From IMG/VR virus record IMGVR_UViG_3300007722_000007, positions 1 to 64,000 of that record: a stretch of DNA of 64,000 nt; one strand, given 5' to 3'. The DNA comes from a virus. Positions 1-7,635 of this stretch are shown here, in pieces. Numbering within the stretch: the stretch's first letter is position 1; the number at the start of each line of letters is the position of its first letter. The notes beneath the pieces are model-generated. The model did not search any database. It was given only the letters and a program-made list of their open reading frames with translations, and had not been told where the DNA came from. A program made the translations under genes and the position numbers.

Positions 1-9
1 CACCGTCAT
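1..9 (-). CDS. Start of a gene running off the left edge (first three codons)
   Basis: An ATG at 9-7 on the minus strand overlaps the TGA stop of the preceding gene in an ATGA arrangement, followed by codons for Thr and Val before the window ends. The overlap is the usual sign of translational coupling in this operon, so a further tail or lysis gene probably continues to the left. Nothing can be said about its product. Confidence 0.35.
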
Positions 10-380
10 CGCGTCACCTCGGGTGCCAAAGTAAAGTTCCCCTGTATAAGTCTTGACACATCGCCGCCAGCATCAACGATTTCCAAATCATAAACGCCAC
101 TAGTTTCAATAGCTGCCGTTACCATGTCGCTCATGCTGAGGGTAATCCTGCCTATCGCGCCCTCAATCGCAATTCTCCCATTTTCGGTCGTAAGCTCGAC
201 CATCACGGTTGTCGATTCAATGGTTCTGCGAACCTGCATTCGGGCGGTAAAGTGTTCAAGGTTCATGACCATATATGTCGCCCCAGTAGGGTCGACAAGC
301 AGGTCTGGTTCCTGGACATCTAGTACGCGACCAAATGTAGAGCCGGCCTCACATAAAATGTTGTATATCCCAGCTATCAA
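6..380 (-). CDS. Small phage beta-sandwich protein (LtfC/p132/Gp6-like)
   Basis: A 124-residue protein with alternating beta-strand pattern. The C-terminal half shows the phage signature VYDLEIVDAGGDVSRLIQGN followed by a short ending with PEVTR. I associate this pattern with the small beta-sandwich family found beside tail and baseplate genes (LtfC/p132/Gp6-type); this is recall of the pattern, not a search. A clear AGGAG precedes the ATG by eight bases. The gene lies downstream of the holin-like gene at the end of the tail operon, which fits a virion accessory or receptor-region role. The enzymatic role, if any, is unknown. Confidence 0.55.
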   Translation of the reverse strand: MIAGIYNILCEAGSTFGRVLDVQEPDLLVDPTGATYMVMNLEHFTARMQVRRTIESTTVMVELTTENGRIAIEGAIGRITLSMSDMVTAAIETSGVYDLEIVDAGGDVSRLIQGNFTLAPEVTR

Positions 381-408
381 AAGTCGCTCCTAGTCATCGT
401 CTCAATGA

Positions 409-414
409 ATTATA
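409..414 (-). promoter_or_regulatory. Possible -10 element (TATAAT) before the beta-sandwich gene
   Basis: A perfect TATAAT reads on the minus strand 29 bases upstream of the ATG at 380. No good -35 hexamer stands 16-18 bases further upstream, so this is a weak call resting on the -10 alone. Confidence 0.25.
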
Positions 415-448
415 TGCTAGGGAGTGCCCCCAAAAAGGACGGTCTATC

Positions 449-664
449 TTAAAGAATAGAACCGCTATCCTTGTTTTTGCCGACGTTCTTCAATCCCATC
501 GCCATTGCGACCGATGCCGCCAAAGCGACAACGCCGACCTCAAGATTTGCCGAATTCGTCAATGACTCAAATGACAAGCCGGTTGCCGCCGATGCGCCAA
601 GCCATGCTGCCACAAATACCTTAACTGCATTTTCTGCTGACTCTTTTAAGAACTTGCTGCTCAT
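449..664 (-). CDS. Holin-like small membrane protein (r1t type)
   Basis: A 71-residue protein: a short amphipathic N-terminus (KFLKESAENAVKVFVAAWLG), a Gly/Ala-rich hydrophobic segment, a second hydrophobic segment at about residues 41-58 and a lysine-rich tail. This layout matches the r1t-type phage holins, which permeabilise the inner membrane so that endolysin can act. The start is supported by AGGAGG four bases before ATG, and the ATG overlaps the TAA stop of the preceding gene by one base. No stand-alone endolysin is seen beside it; one may lie left of the window. It could instead be another small virion membrane protein. Confidence 0.55.
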   Translation of the reverse strand: MSSKFLKESAENAVKVFVAAWLGASAATGLSFESLTNSANLEVGVVALAASVAMAMGLKNVGKNKDSGSIL

Positions 665-909
665 TATTCCTCCTCGGAATTACGGTTATTGTTGTATGTC
701 TCGTGTTCTCCGCTGGCGACAATATCAATCGCCGAATTAAGCATACCATTCGCCATCCATGGGGTCATGGAGCTAGAGACGGAAATAATCAATTCGGTCT
801 CATCGCCAATGACCTCGGCAACCATAATGAAATTGGAGATAACTTTGGTCGCCTTGGCGTCCTTAAGCATTTCATCAAATATGGAGTTTATTTCATCACT
901 GTTGTCCAT
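664..909 (-). CDS. Small conserved phage protein of unknown function
   Basis: An 81-residue acidic protein with a predicted beta-hairpin core (residues about 20-45) followed by the motif TPWMANGMLNSAIDIV, an amphipathic helix. A motif of the form 'W-x-GML-x-A' recurs in small actinophage proteins near lysis genes, but I know of no assigned function. A run of six G precedes the ATG. It ends in TAATG, overlapping the start of the holin-like gene, so the two are probably translated together. Confidence 0.6.
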   Translation of the reverse strand: MDNSDEINSIFDEMLKDAKATKVISNFIMVAEVIGDETELIISVSSSMTPWMANGMLNSAIDIVASGEHETYNNNRNSEEE

Positions 910-918
910 ATGGCCCCC

Positions 919-2142
919 CTATGTAAAGATATGTTCAATTTTCACGCCGACCGGTTTGGCGTAGTTAACGGCTTCTACCACTATTGGCGAACTCGTTCCG
1001 ATCAAGTCTTCGGCGCCGCCGTATGTTTGGTCCCAGGGCGTTTCAATCAAAAGCGTAAATGGGCCGTATGGCTGGTGGGTGATTACCACTGCTTTTTCAC
1101 CAATCATTACTCGTTTAACTGCGGATTCAATTGCCGGAATGGTTCCAGCGGCCATGCCGTAAAATCCGTATTTTGCCTGCCATGACTGAAATTCGCGCTG
1201 TACTTCAGACGTATTGGTCGGCGGATCCAGTTCCCCGGACGCCGAAAATCTAATGGTATCTGGGCCATCAAGAAGACTGCTATTAAGTATAAACGGATCC
1301 GATGGATCCACCGATGAGTTTAGTTTTTTTATAGGCTCAGTTCCGGAAAACTGGATCAGCCACGGCAGGGCGCCATTGTCTACAAAATCCGGATCAACAA
1401 GTCTACTTTTGGCGGCGTCATCATCTGGGACATAAAACAAAAGGTCATTTTGGTATCTGTACCGATACAGGGCCTTAATCGATCTATCGGATGACTCAAA
1501 CGCCACGTCGACAAATCTTAAAAATGCATCGTCCGGCTCCTGCTGGTACGGCTGCGAGTTAACCAGGTGGTCCGGCATTTTCTTGGCCAGCTGGCGTGTC
1601 GCCTCCCCGTATTTCCAAAAATCATATTTCCCAGATACAACTGGACGCGTGAATAAAATAACATCTGATTGAGAATTGGGAGTAAAGGTAATCGTAATTT
1701 TTAGGTGTGGCCCGACGGAATTTCGCTGTATAAGGTTTATTTTTTCGCTTCGGACAATGCCCCATCTTGGGTTGTCAAGGCCCGTCTGTGAGATGCCCTC
1801 CGCGTTTGTGGCTGCGATTGTGTAGTTAGTTGTAACATCTGGGCCGAGACCCAGCGCATCGCCAAGAACTATAGCAATCGATCCGCCGGATGGCACCGCA
1901 GTGGCGAATGTTAATATAATATCTTCGCCGATATCCTCTTCATTAAGTTTTACAACATCTAAAGATAATGAACACGATGCGGCCGTAGGCGAAATCCGTA
2001 ATTGTTTATATGTCGTATCTGTAGAGAATTCCGAATTTTCCGTTGAGTCGACCGAGCAGTTATTGGAAATCCATAAACCGGATGCGTTTAAATTCTTTAA
2101 TTTTGACGCATCGGCGCTCAGGCGATTTATTACAGCAGCCAT
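919..2142 (-). CDS. Baseplate/tail protein, P2 gpI-like C-terminal region
   Basis: A 407-residue protein. The first 170 residues look like a beta-rich virion domain. From about residue 230 there is the pattern of phage tail protein I: LVDPDFVDNGALPWLIQFSG (arrival of 'LPWLA'-type motif), then a helical stretch with IESAVKRVMIGEK, resembling the 'GTPxAIRRAL' segment of the gpI family. In P2-like phages gpI sits at the baseplate periphery and connects fibres. Its gene directly follows the gpJ-like gene with one stop codon between, the same J-I order as in P2. The N-terminal extension is not part of the standard family, so the exact role remains open. Confidence 0.65.
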   Translation of the reverse strand: MAAVINRLSADASKLKNLNASGLWISNNCSVDSTENSEFSTDTTYKQLRISPTAASCSLSLDVVKLNEEDIGEDIILTFATAVPSGGSIAIVLGDALGLGPDVTTNYTIAATNAEGISQTGLDNPRWGIVRSEKINLIQRNSVGPHLKITITFTPNSQSDVILFTRPVVSGKYDFWKYGEATRQLAKKMPDHLVNSQPYQQEPDDAFLRFVDVAFESSDRSIKALYRYRYQNDLLFYVPDDDAAKSRLVDPDFVDNGALPWLIQFSGTEPIKKLNSSVDPSDPFILNSSLLDGPDTIRFSASGELDPPTNTSEVQREFQSWQAKYGFYGMAAGTIPAIESAVKRVMIGEKAVVITHQPYGPFTLLIETPWDQTYGGAEDLIGTSSPIVVEAVNYAKPVGVKIEHIFT

Positions 2143-3669
2143 TTACAGGGCCACAACAGTAACGCTTGCGCGTGGGAGTAATCCGATATACATAGAGCTA
2201 TAACCGGTGATCTGCCCGCCTGGGGCGACTTCTGAAACAAGTAGCTGATTCCCCGTATGGGAATCTGGATACGACGGGATCGAACCAACGACGGACGAGA
2301 TATATGCTACCCCGGGCGTGGATAGCGCCCTTCCCACAATATCGTACAGCCGCATTTCTGTCCCAAAATTCGCCCAGTTATTCGGGGATATATATTCTTC
2401 AATTTCTTCCGTTACCGCCGACACCACATCGGAAGAAACGTGTCCGGATAAAACGCTTAGGGTAATGGTCACGCCTATGTCGTACGTCCACGCATCTAAA
2501 ACCGTGAAATTAAGCCCGGCTTGTATCCTGCCCGCGACGTCGGTATAAATTGCTGTTTTTTGTGTACGGCCAATTGGCGCTCCATCATCTCCGGATACAA
2601 AAATAGTGAAGTTCCCAGCTATTTGATTGTTTGCAACATATGTTGATAAAAGCGTATCCATCATCACAACATCCACGAGCGGACCGGGATCTATTTCCGA
2701 GCTAACGCCATCGTCGTATGTCACGGTTCCGGTTGTTCCGTCTACCACCAGGGAGTCACTACTGACGGTGAACGTGCCACTTCTCAACGCTTCGGTATAT
2801 CCGTCCACGCCGTAAAATTGTGGAGTTATAATCCTGTATGTCGTTCCATCAATTGGGGGTCCTTCGGAAATAACCATTTCGGACGCCGCCCCAAAAGCCG
2901 CGCTGGTGGTTATTGTGGCTACCGTCCCAGAGTGCGTAGAGTTCTCCGCGGATGCCGAAAACTGCGCAGCTTGTACTAAATCATAAACCTTACACCGTTT
3001 TACGGTAGATGCGTATGTAAGCAAAATATAATTTTCAATTTGCGTCGCAGTAGTCAAAACCCTACTAAGACTCTGTAAATAAGTAACAGCCCTATCTAGA
3101 AATTCACTATCAGATTCGGCTGACGATCCGGAACTAACAGCGGATGTCGTTGTAACAGAGAATAATGTAGAGCTAGGGGAGGCCGGGGTTAGCTGTGTCC
3201 CGATTGCGATTGCCGGTATTACTCCGACAACCGATGACACTAGCGATCCGGCGACGGTTGTTTCTCCGGCGAGAGCAACAATGCCGTTTAATAGTACGAA
3301 TGGGTATTCAAGCGTTTGAACGCCGTCAAAAAAACTATAGATATATGTCGTAGACCCTTCCACGACATCCCCGGCGTCAAATAATTCAAATTCAACGTCG
3401 ACTGTTGACGATGTGGCGTCATCCCTGGAGACACCCAACATCGCCAGCACGCCTTCCATTAATCCGTCCGGCAACCTATTAATGGCCCCCATTGTCGCGG
3501 CGCCAATATACGCTCCGGCCTGTAGAAGAGCGTCCTCTATGGTCCCCGGCGTTGGATTAAATTCAGGAAGAGCCTCTTGCGCGTAGGTAACTGCATCTAG
3601 ATACAGGATCCCGGGCTGCTTGTCAAACTCGGTGAAATCTATGTATGTACTAAAATCCGGGGACGCCAT
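2143..3669 (-). CDS. Baseplate J-like protein
   Basis: A 508-residue protein with the gpJ family layout. The N-terminus has 'LDAVTYAQEALPEFNPTPGT', typical of the region that anchors to the baseplate wedge. The middle has repeated Ser/Thr-rich beta regions. The C-terminal third holds IGRTQKTAIYTDVAGRI... and the domain ending in 'VRPRASVTV'-like LLPRASVTVV. gpJ proteins join wedges around the hub to form the baseplate of contractile tails. The gene lies between the gp25-like wedge gene (3671-3973, one base apart) and the gpI-like gene, the canonical W-J-I order. Confidence 0.88.
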   Translation of the reverse strand: MASPDFSTYIDFTEFDKQPGILYLDAVTYAQEALPEFNPTPGTIEDALLQAGAYIGAATMGAINRLPDGLMEGVLAMLGVSRDDATSSTVDVEFELFDAGDVVEGSTTYIYSFFDGVQTLEYPFVLLNGIVALAGETTVAGSLVSSVVGVIPAIAIGTQLTPASPSSTLFSVTTTSAVSSGSSAESDSEFLDRAVTYLQSLSRVLTTATQIENYILLTYASTVKRCKVYDLVQAAQFSASAENSTHSGTVATITTSAAFGAASEMVISEGPPIDGTTYRIITPQFYGVDGYTEALRSGTFTVSSDSLVVDGTTGTVTYDDGVSSEIDPGPLVDVVMMDTLLSTYVANNQIAGNFTIFVSGDDGAPIGRTQKTAIYTDVAGRIQAGLNFTVLDAWTYDIGVTITLSVLSGHVSSDVVSAVTEEIEEYISPNNWANFGTEMRLYDIVGRALSTPGVAYISSVVGSIPSYPDSHTGNQLLVSEVAPGGQITGYSSMYIGLLPRASVTVVAL

Positions 3670-3670
3670 A

Positions 3671-3973
3671 TTAATCCTCTGTTGTGTAGTCTACGAATAT
3701 GCTGACATTTCCGCTATCCGAAATATCAAAACGTTCAATTGCGCTAACTCTGATCTGCGGCCAATATTGAGCCAATGAAGATCTTAGCCCATTTGGCTCT
3801 CCGGTATCAAATGTCGGGTCGACGGTTCCAAAGCCGGGATCAAGCGGTAGTTCTCCTGGTTCAATCCGCACCGTCAGGGCAATTACTTGGTCAAAAAAAA
3901 CGCGCTGAGAGCTGTCATAGACGGCCGCCCGTCCATTGCTCCCGAATGTCAGGGGAAATACTAAGGTTTGCAT
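3671..3973 (-). CDS. Baseplate wedge protein, GPW/gp25 family
   Basis: A 100-residue protein, the usual size for this family. It has LVFPLTFGSNGRAAVYDS at the N-terminus, then DQVIALTVRIEPGELPLDPGFG with the helix-strand signature of gp25-like proteins (residues 27-55), and a C-terminal beta pair around ISDSGNVSIFVDY. gp25/gpW proteins nucleate the sheath on the baseplate wedge. It is immediately upstream of gpJ with a one-base gap. Confidence 0.88.
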   Translation of the reverse strand: MQTLVFPLTFGSNGRAAVYDSSQRVFFDQVIALTVRIEPGELPLDPGFGTVDPTFDTGEPNGLRSSLAQYWPQIRVSAIERFDISDSGNVSIFVDYTTED

Positions 3974-4002
3974 ATAACTAGTGTGCCATCACAATCGGGT
4001 TT

Positions 4003-4401
4003 TTAGTGGGTGTGAGTATTCGGCGAGCGAAGGTCGATGAGGATCGTAAGTTGGGTCTGTAATGCCAATATTTGGTCGTCAACATATTTCTTATTAGCGG
4101 CATCCTTGTCCAGGGTGGGCGTATCCACGTTTGATAGACGATAATTCTGTCCGCCACTACCAAGGAGCACAAGATTACTCCGCTTCCCCTCAAGAAATCC
4201 CACGAGAACCGATTCGCCAACAACCGGATATTTTGTGAATACCTTACACGGACCAAAAATTTGGTTTGGCGATAAATTTGGGACATTTACATAAACGCCC
4301 CCGGATGTGCGGACCACCTTGGCGATATATGTAGCATTTGGGACGAGCAGATTTTGGGATCCCTTGCCGCGGTTTATTGGCGTAAAGCGTGCGTTTAGCA
4401 T
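4003..4401 (-). CDS. Baseplate spike/OB-fold protein (gpV-like)
   Basis: A 132-residue protein. Residues 20-85 form a small beta barrel with PVVGESVLVGFLEGKRSNLVLLGS, the ending typical of phage gpV/gp5 OB-fold domains. Residues 95-112 read DKDAANKKYVDDQILALQTQ, a motif often seen at fibre-like trimer junctions, followed by a helix and a terminal HTH that could bind a metal at a spike tip. It stands between the gpD-like hub and the gp25-like wedge, as expected for a spike or its adaptor. The length is short for a full spike, so it may be only the hub cap. Confidence 0.7.
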   Translation of the reverse strand: MLNARFTPINRGKGSQNLLVPNATYIAKVVRTSGGVYVNVPNLSPNQIFGPCKVFTKYPVVGESVLVGFLEGKRSNLVLLGSGGQNYRLSNVDTPTLDKDAANKKYVDDQILALQTQLTILIDLRSPNTHTH

Positions 4402-4406
4402 GGATC

Positions 4407-5906
4407 CTATTCCGTAACTGGCTTCTGTTGATCTTTGGGTTTTTCAGGAGTTTGAAATTGTATTTGAACCGGTTGATTGTTGAACTCATCAAAGCTTACG
4501 CTGCTAACCAAATAACCGCCTCTAAAAAATGGCGGCACTGATGTTAAGTATACGGTATAACCGGGGCGTAACAATTTTCCATTCGGCGAAGCAACCGATG
4601 CGCTACCGTTTCCCTGAAGGGCATTATTTTCAGAATATTCAACATTTGGCCATGTTGTTAACTCAAAAACCCCATTATCCGGAACGGGTGTTTGTATGAT
4701 TGTGGGGATGATCGGATTTCCGCCTCCGGGCAACAGAGCGTCATCATATAAAAAAAACGGTTCCTCAACCATGTGGGCGGGTATGGCTCCATTGTTTGGT
4801 TTATTGGGATCATAACGCAGATCAATATATTTTTGCGGCACCCCTTTGGGGCTAATCTTTGAAGACAGCCCGAATTTCCAGAGCATCCATGACTGTGATC
4901 CGTATATTAACTGCCCGTCACACTCAAAGGCGATATATGCGTTTTCGGTTCCGGAACTAGTGAAAACATTCCAGACACTTTCGTCTGTTGTGCTATTGCT
5001 CGCTTTAACCAGGGCCTGTTGTTTCCCTGATTTCCGTCCGGCAAAACCAAGGTTCATGGCTCGGGCTATTGCTTTTGCGTAGTCATATCCGTTTGTCCCG
5101 GCGATATTCTGAGGCCGTTTATCTCGCTTCATGAGTTGAACCGATTTGGGCCAACACTGAATATTCACAACAGGAGAACCGCCCTGTCCTGGGCCGGATG
5201 TCACACTCCCGATTTCATATTTTAGCCCGCGATAGGTGACATCTCTACGAACATCAAAATAGCGATTTTCTATCATCGTGTAGTCCGGGTCGTAAAACGA
5301 TAGTGCGATTTGGGACGATTGACCCCAGTCATAACTAACAGACAGAGATATAAGGCGCCCGGCCACCGTTCTTTGTTCCGTATCCGGGAGCCCTGAAATA
5401 TTGAAAATATTTAACACATCTTCTACGCTTGGCGATTCCGAAATTGAATAATCTTTTGCATTAAATGCCGTTTTTAGGCGAACCAGCTGAGCGGTAATTT
5501 TTTTGCCTTCCGAGATACTTAATAACTCGGCATAGACGGCGGCGACGTAATGGAGTGGCGTCGTACCCTTTGGGTCAGATCTTTTATGGTAATTAATTTT
5601 GTCTAATGTGAATTTACCTAAATGAAATCCATCCTTTTTATATTGCGCAAGGGCTTCAACCTGCGTGTAAATTTTTCTGCCGTTTGTGCTTAATAACGGC
5701 AGATTTATTTGTATTTTTTTGCCCTTTTCCCGTAAATTTATTGTCGCCGTTATCAGGGTGGAAAAATCTTTGCCGTTAGCATTGATTTTTGTGATTCCAT
5801 TAGCCGTGCTTGTTCGCACCTGTGGCCGTGATTCAAGAATCATATTTCCCCACTCAATGGGGACGGGCCACTTGGGGTATCCGGTATATATGGGTTCGCT
5901 GGACAA
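4407..5906 (-). CDS. Baseplate hub protein (gpD/gp27-like)
   Basis: A 499-residue protein. Features of the late-control gpD/hub superfamily are visible: 'VEALAQYKKDGFHLGKFTLDKI' at about residue 75, an insertion, 'DYTMIENRYFDVRRDVTYRG' at about 210, and 'ESVWNVFTSSGTENAYIAFE' at about 305, the fourth-domain signature (helix followed by 'A...I...G'). Hub proteins form the trimer that receives the spike and caps the tail tube. Neighbours on both sides are baseplate genes. The assignment rests on pattern and position. Confidence 0.7.
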   Translation of the reverse strand: MSSEPIYTGYPKWPVPIEWGNMILESRPQVRTSTANGITKINANGKDFSTLITATINLREKGKKIQINLPLLSTNGRKIYTQVEALAQYKKDGFHLGKFTLDKINYHKRSDPKGTTPLHYVAAVYAELLSISEGKKITAQLVRLKTAFNAKDYSISESPSVEDVLNIFNISGLPDTEQRTVAGRLISLSVSYDWGQSSQIALSFYDPDYTMIENRYFDVRRDVTYRGLKYEIGSVTSGPGQGGSPVVNIQCWPKSVQLMKRDKRPQNIAGTNGYDYAKAIARAMNLGFAGRKSGKQQALVKASNSTTDESVWNVFTSSGTENAYIAFECDGQLIYGSQSWMLWKFGLSSKISPKGVPQKYIDLRYDPNKPNNGAIPAHMVEEPFFLYDDALLPGGGNPIIPTIIQTPVPDNGVFELTTWPNVEYSENNALQGNGSASVASPNGKLLRPGYTVYLTSVPPFFRGGYLVSSVSFDEFNNQPVQIQFQTPEKPKDQQKPVTE

Positions 5907-5921
5907 AATTTTCTCCTGTAT

Positions 5922-7634
5922 TTAGCCGGTTATCCTAAAGTACCCTCGTCGTTTTCCATTATCCAACCAGCCGTCGCCGGTCACCACGCTCTTAAACTCG
6001 AGTACAAATTTGGTATCGGCTATATCAAGGGGCATTTCCGTAATCCTCATATTTCGGTTAAATATATCCCACGCTGCTATGAACGCCCGTTTGCTCTCCG
6101 TATCCTTTGACAAATTGTCAAAGCTGCTTGCGCGTACCTGGTTCGCATCAAATGCTTTGTCCACAGTTGGCCATGGAACCTTTGTTTTTCCCAATATAAT
6201 ACTCTCCCACACATCGGCCCCCGACAGAACCACTCTACCCGTATTTGGATTTCTGTTGCTGAGGTTCATATTTGTCAGAACGCCTGCGTTGGGTATATTA
6301 GCTTTAGTAACCTGCATCCACCCATTAGCGAGTATCATGGCGCCATCAACTGCGGTCGGCGCAGATGCTTGGTAGGAGACGATGTACTGCCCCGCTGTTG
6401 TCGTCGCAACAACCCCCGCCACAACAAAACCTCGCCCGACTATACTGCTTGGGAATGCATCCGTTTGGGACGCAACGGTGATTATGCTTTGCGGCAAAAA
6501 ATTACCTATTTCGTCTGAAACGACCCGAATTTCAACATTTCCTTCCAGGTGTGCTCTTCGGTAGGCAATGACATTATACGACACCCCCTTGGAATCCCCT
6601 TGCTCCGGCTTTGGGCTGGATCCGGTAAGGCTTATGCCGGTGCCGAATGTCAATCTACCATCAACGAGTTGCATGTCTGCAATATAACCCGCAATAATAC
6701 CGGTAGGAAAAATATGGTTATTAACGGGATTTTGCAGATTAATAGTAATTTTCCCCTTTAATGCAACGGGCGTTACGCCGACATTCACGAGCTCGCTAAC
6801 CGTGGTAACCGAGGCGACCTTAATGCCCAATTTGTCAAAGAACCCCGGATCGCTAAGGGGGGTCGGAGTGCCAATGCCGGTTAGCCCTATAGTCACGCCG
6901 TCCGCTATTGTATTACCACCAGTTGTCAGTGTTGTAACAAACAGATTTAGTTGGTTCTGGCTTGGAAGTGTTATGGCGTATACTTTCCAGGTGGATCCAG
7001 TAGTAGTGCCACCACCGCGGCCACCACCGGTAGCAGAACTCCCCTTTGGAACAACATAAGAAAATTTCGGCAGCGACAAAAATCGTTCATTAGGTCTCGG
7101 GATGTTTTCTATAAGACTTATTGTGGCGGTGCAGGCCGTTGCTGCGCCGGCTTGATTTATTCTGGTGATGGTAAACCCAAGGGAATCTATATTCCAAGAT
7201 TTCCCCGACAGTAATTTATGAACATTTTTAAAAGTTACTGGTGTATTCTCATTGGCCATATCTTTTAGCAAATTTAGCGAATCATCGATTGATATAAATA
7301 AAGAATCGAGCGGATGAGCAATGACGAATTCAAAAGAACATCGTTCCAATTTGGCGTTGGCGGTATCCAATAATGGAGTATTTAAAGGTCTCTGTATTTC
7401 CGAATAGGACAGGCCAATGCCGTCGTGCGTAAATGATGAAATCCCAAAAGGAAATTCATAAAGCAGTCGAGCCGCTTTGCCAATAACGGTTGCCTGCTCC
7501 ATTGATCTAGCCTGCGGCCCGGCCATGGCAAGATCCCCGGCTCTTTTCGTTGATAGGGCGCTGGATTTAGCCGCCTCACGTGAGGGAATTAGGATCGTGA
7601 GCTCCGTGCTTACGCGTTCTCTGCCGAATGCCAT
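5922..7634 (-). CDS. Tail/baseplate protein with XkdP/CIS tube-adaptor-like N-terminus
   Basis: A 570-residue protein directly downstream of the tape measure. Residues 50-175 carry the pattern of the tube-baseplate adaptor domain that precedes LysM in XkdP-type proteins: 'ERCSFEFVIAHPLD', 'MANENTPVTFKNVHKLLSG', 'WNIDSLGFTITRINQAG', 'ACTATISLIENI'. No LysM motif is seen. Residues 200-215 are a Gly/Ser/Thr linker, and 215-570 hold several beta-rich domains I do not recognise. Position between tape measure and hub fits a central baseplate protein that closes the end of the tube. Confidence 0.6.
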   Translation of the reverse strand: MAFGRERVSTELTILIPSREAAKSSALSTKRAGDLAMAGPQARSMEQATVIGKAARLLYEFPFGISSFTHDGIGLSYSEIQRPLNTPLLDTANAKLERCSFEFVIAHPLDSLFISIDDSLNLLKDMANENTPVTFKNVHKLLSGKSWNIDSLGFTITRINQAGAATACTATISLIENIPRPNERFLSLPKFSYVVPKGSSATGGGRGGGTTTGSTWKVYAITLPSQNQLNLFVTTLTTGGNTIADGVTIGLTGIGTPTPLSDPGFFDKLGIKVASVTTVSELVNVGVTPVALKGKITINLQNPVNNHIFPTGIIAGYIADMQLVDGRLTFGTGISLTGSSPKPEQGDSKGVSYNVIAYRRAHLEGNVEIRVVSDEIGNFLPQSIITVASQTDAFPSSIVGRGFVVAGVVATTTAGQYIVSYQASAPTAVDGAMILANGWMQVTKANIPNAGVLTNMNLSNRNPNTGRVVLSGADVWESIILGKTKVPWPTVDKAFDANQVRASSFDNLSKDTESKRAFIAAWDIFNRNMRITEMPLDIADTKFVLEFKSVVTGDGWLDNGKRRGYFRITG

Positions 7635-7635
7635 G

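Noticed and set aside
703-1185. Plus-strand frame of 160 codons opposite the tail protein and small genes
   Set aside because: It covers three well-supported minus-strand genes, lacks a ribosome binding site and encodes a Cys/His/Trp-rich sequence typical of antisense frames.
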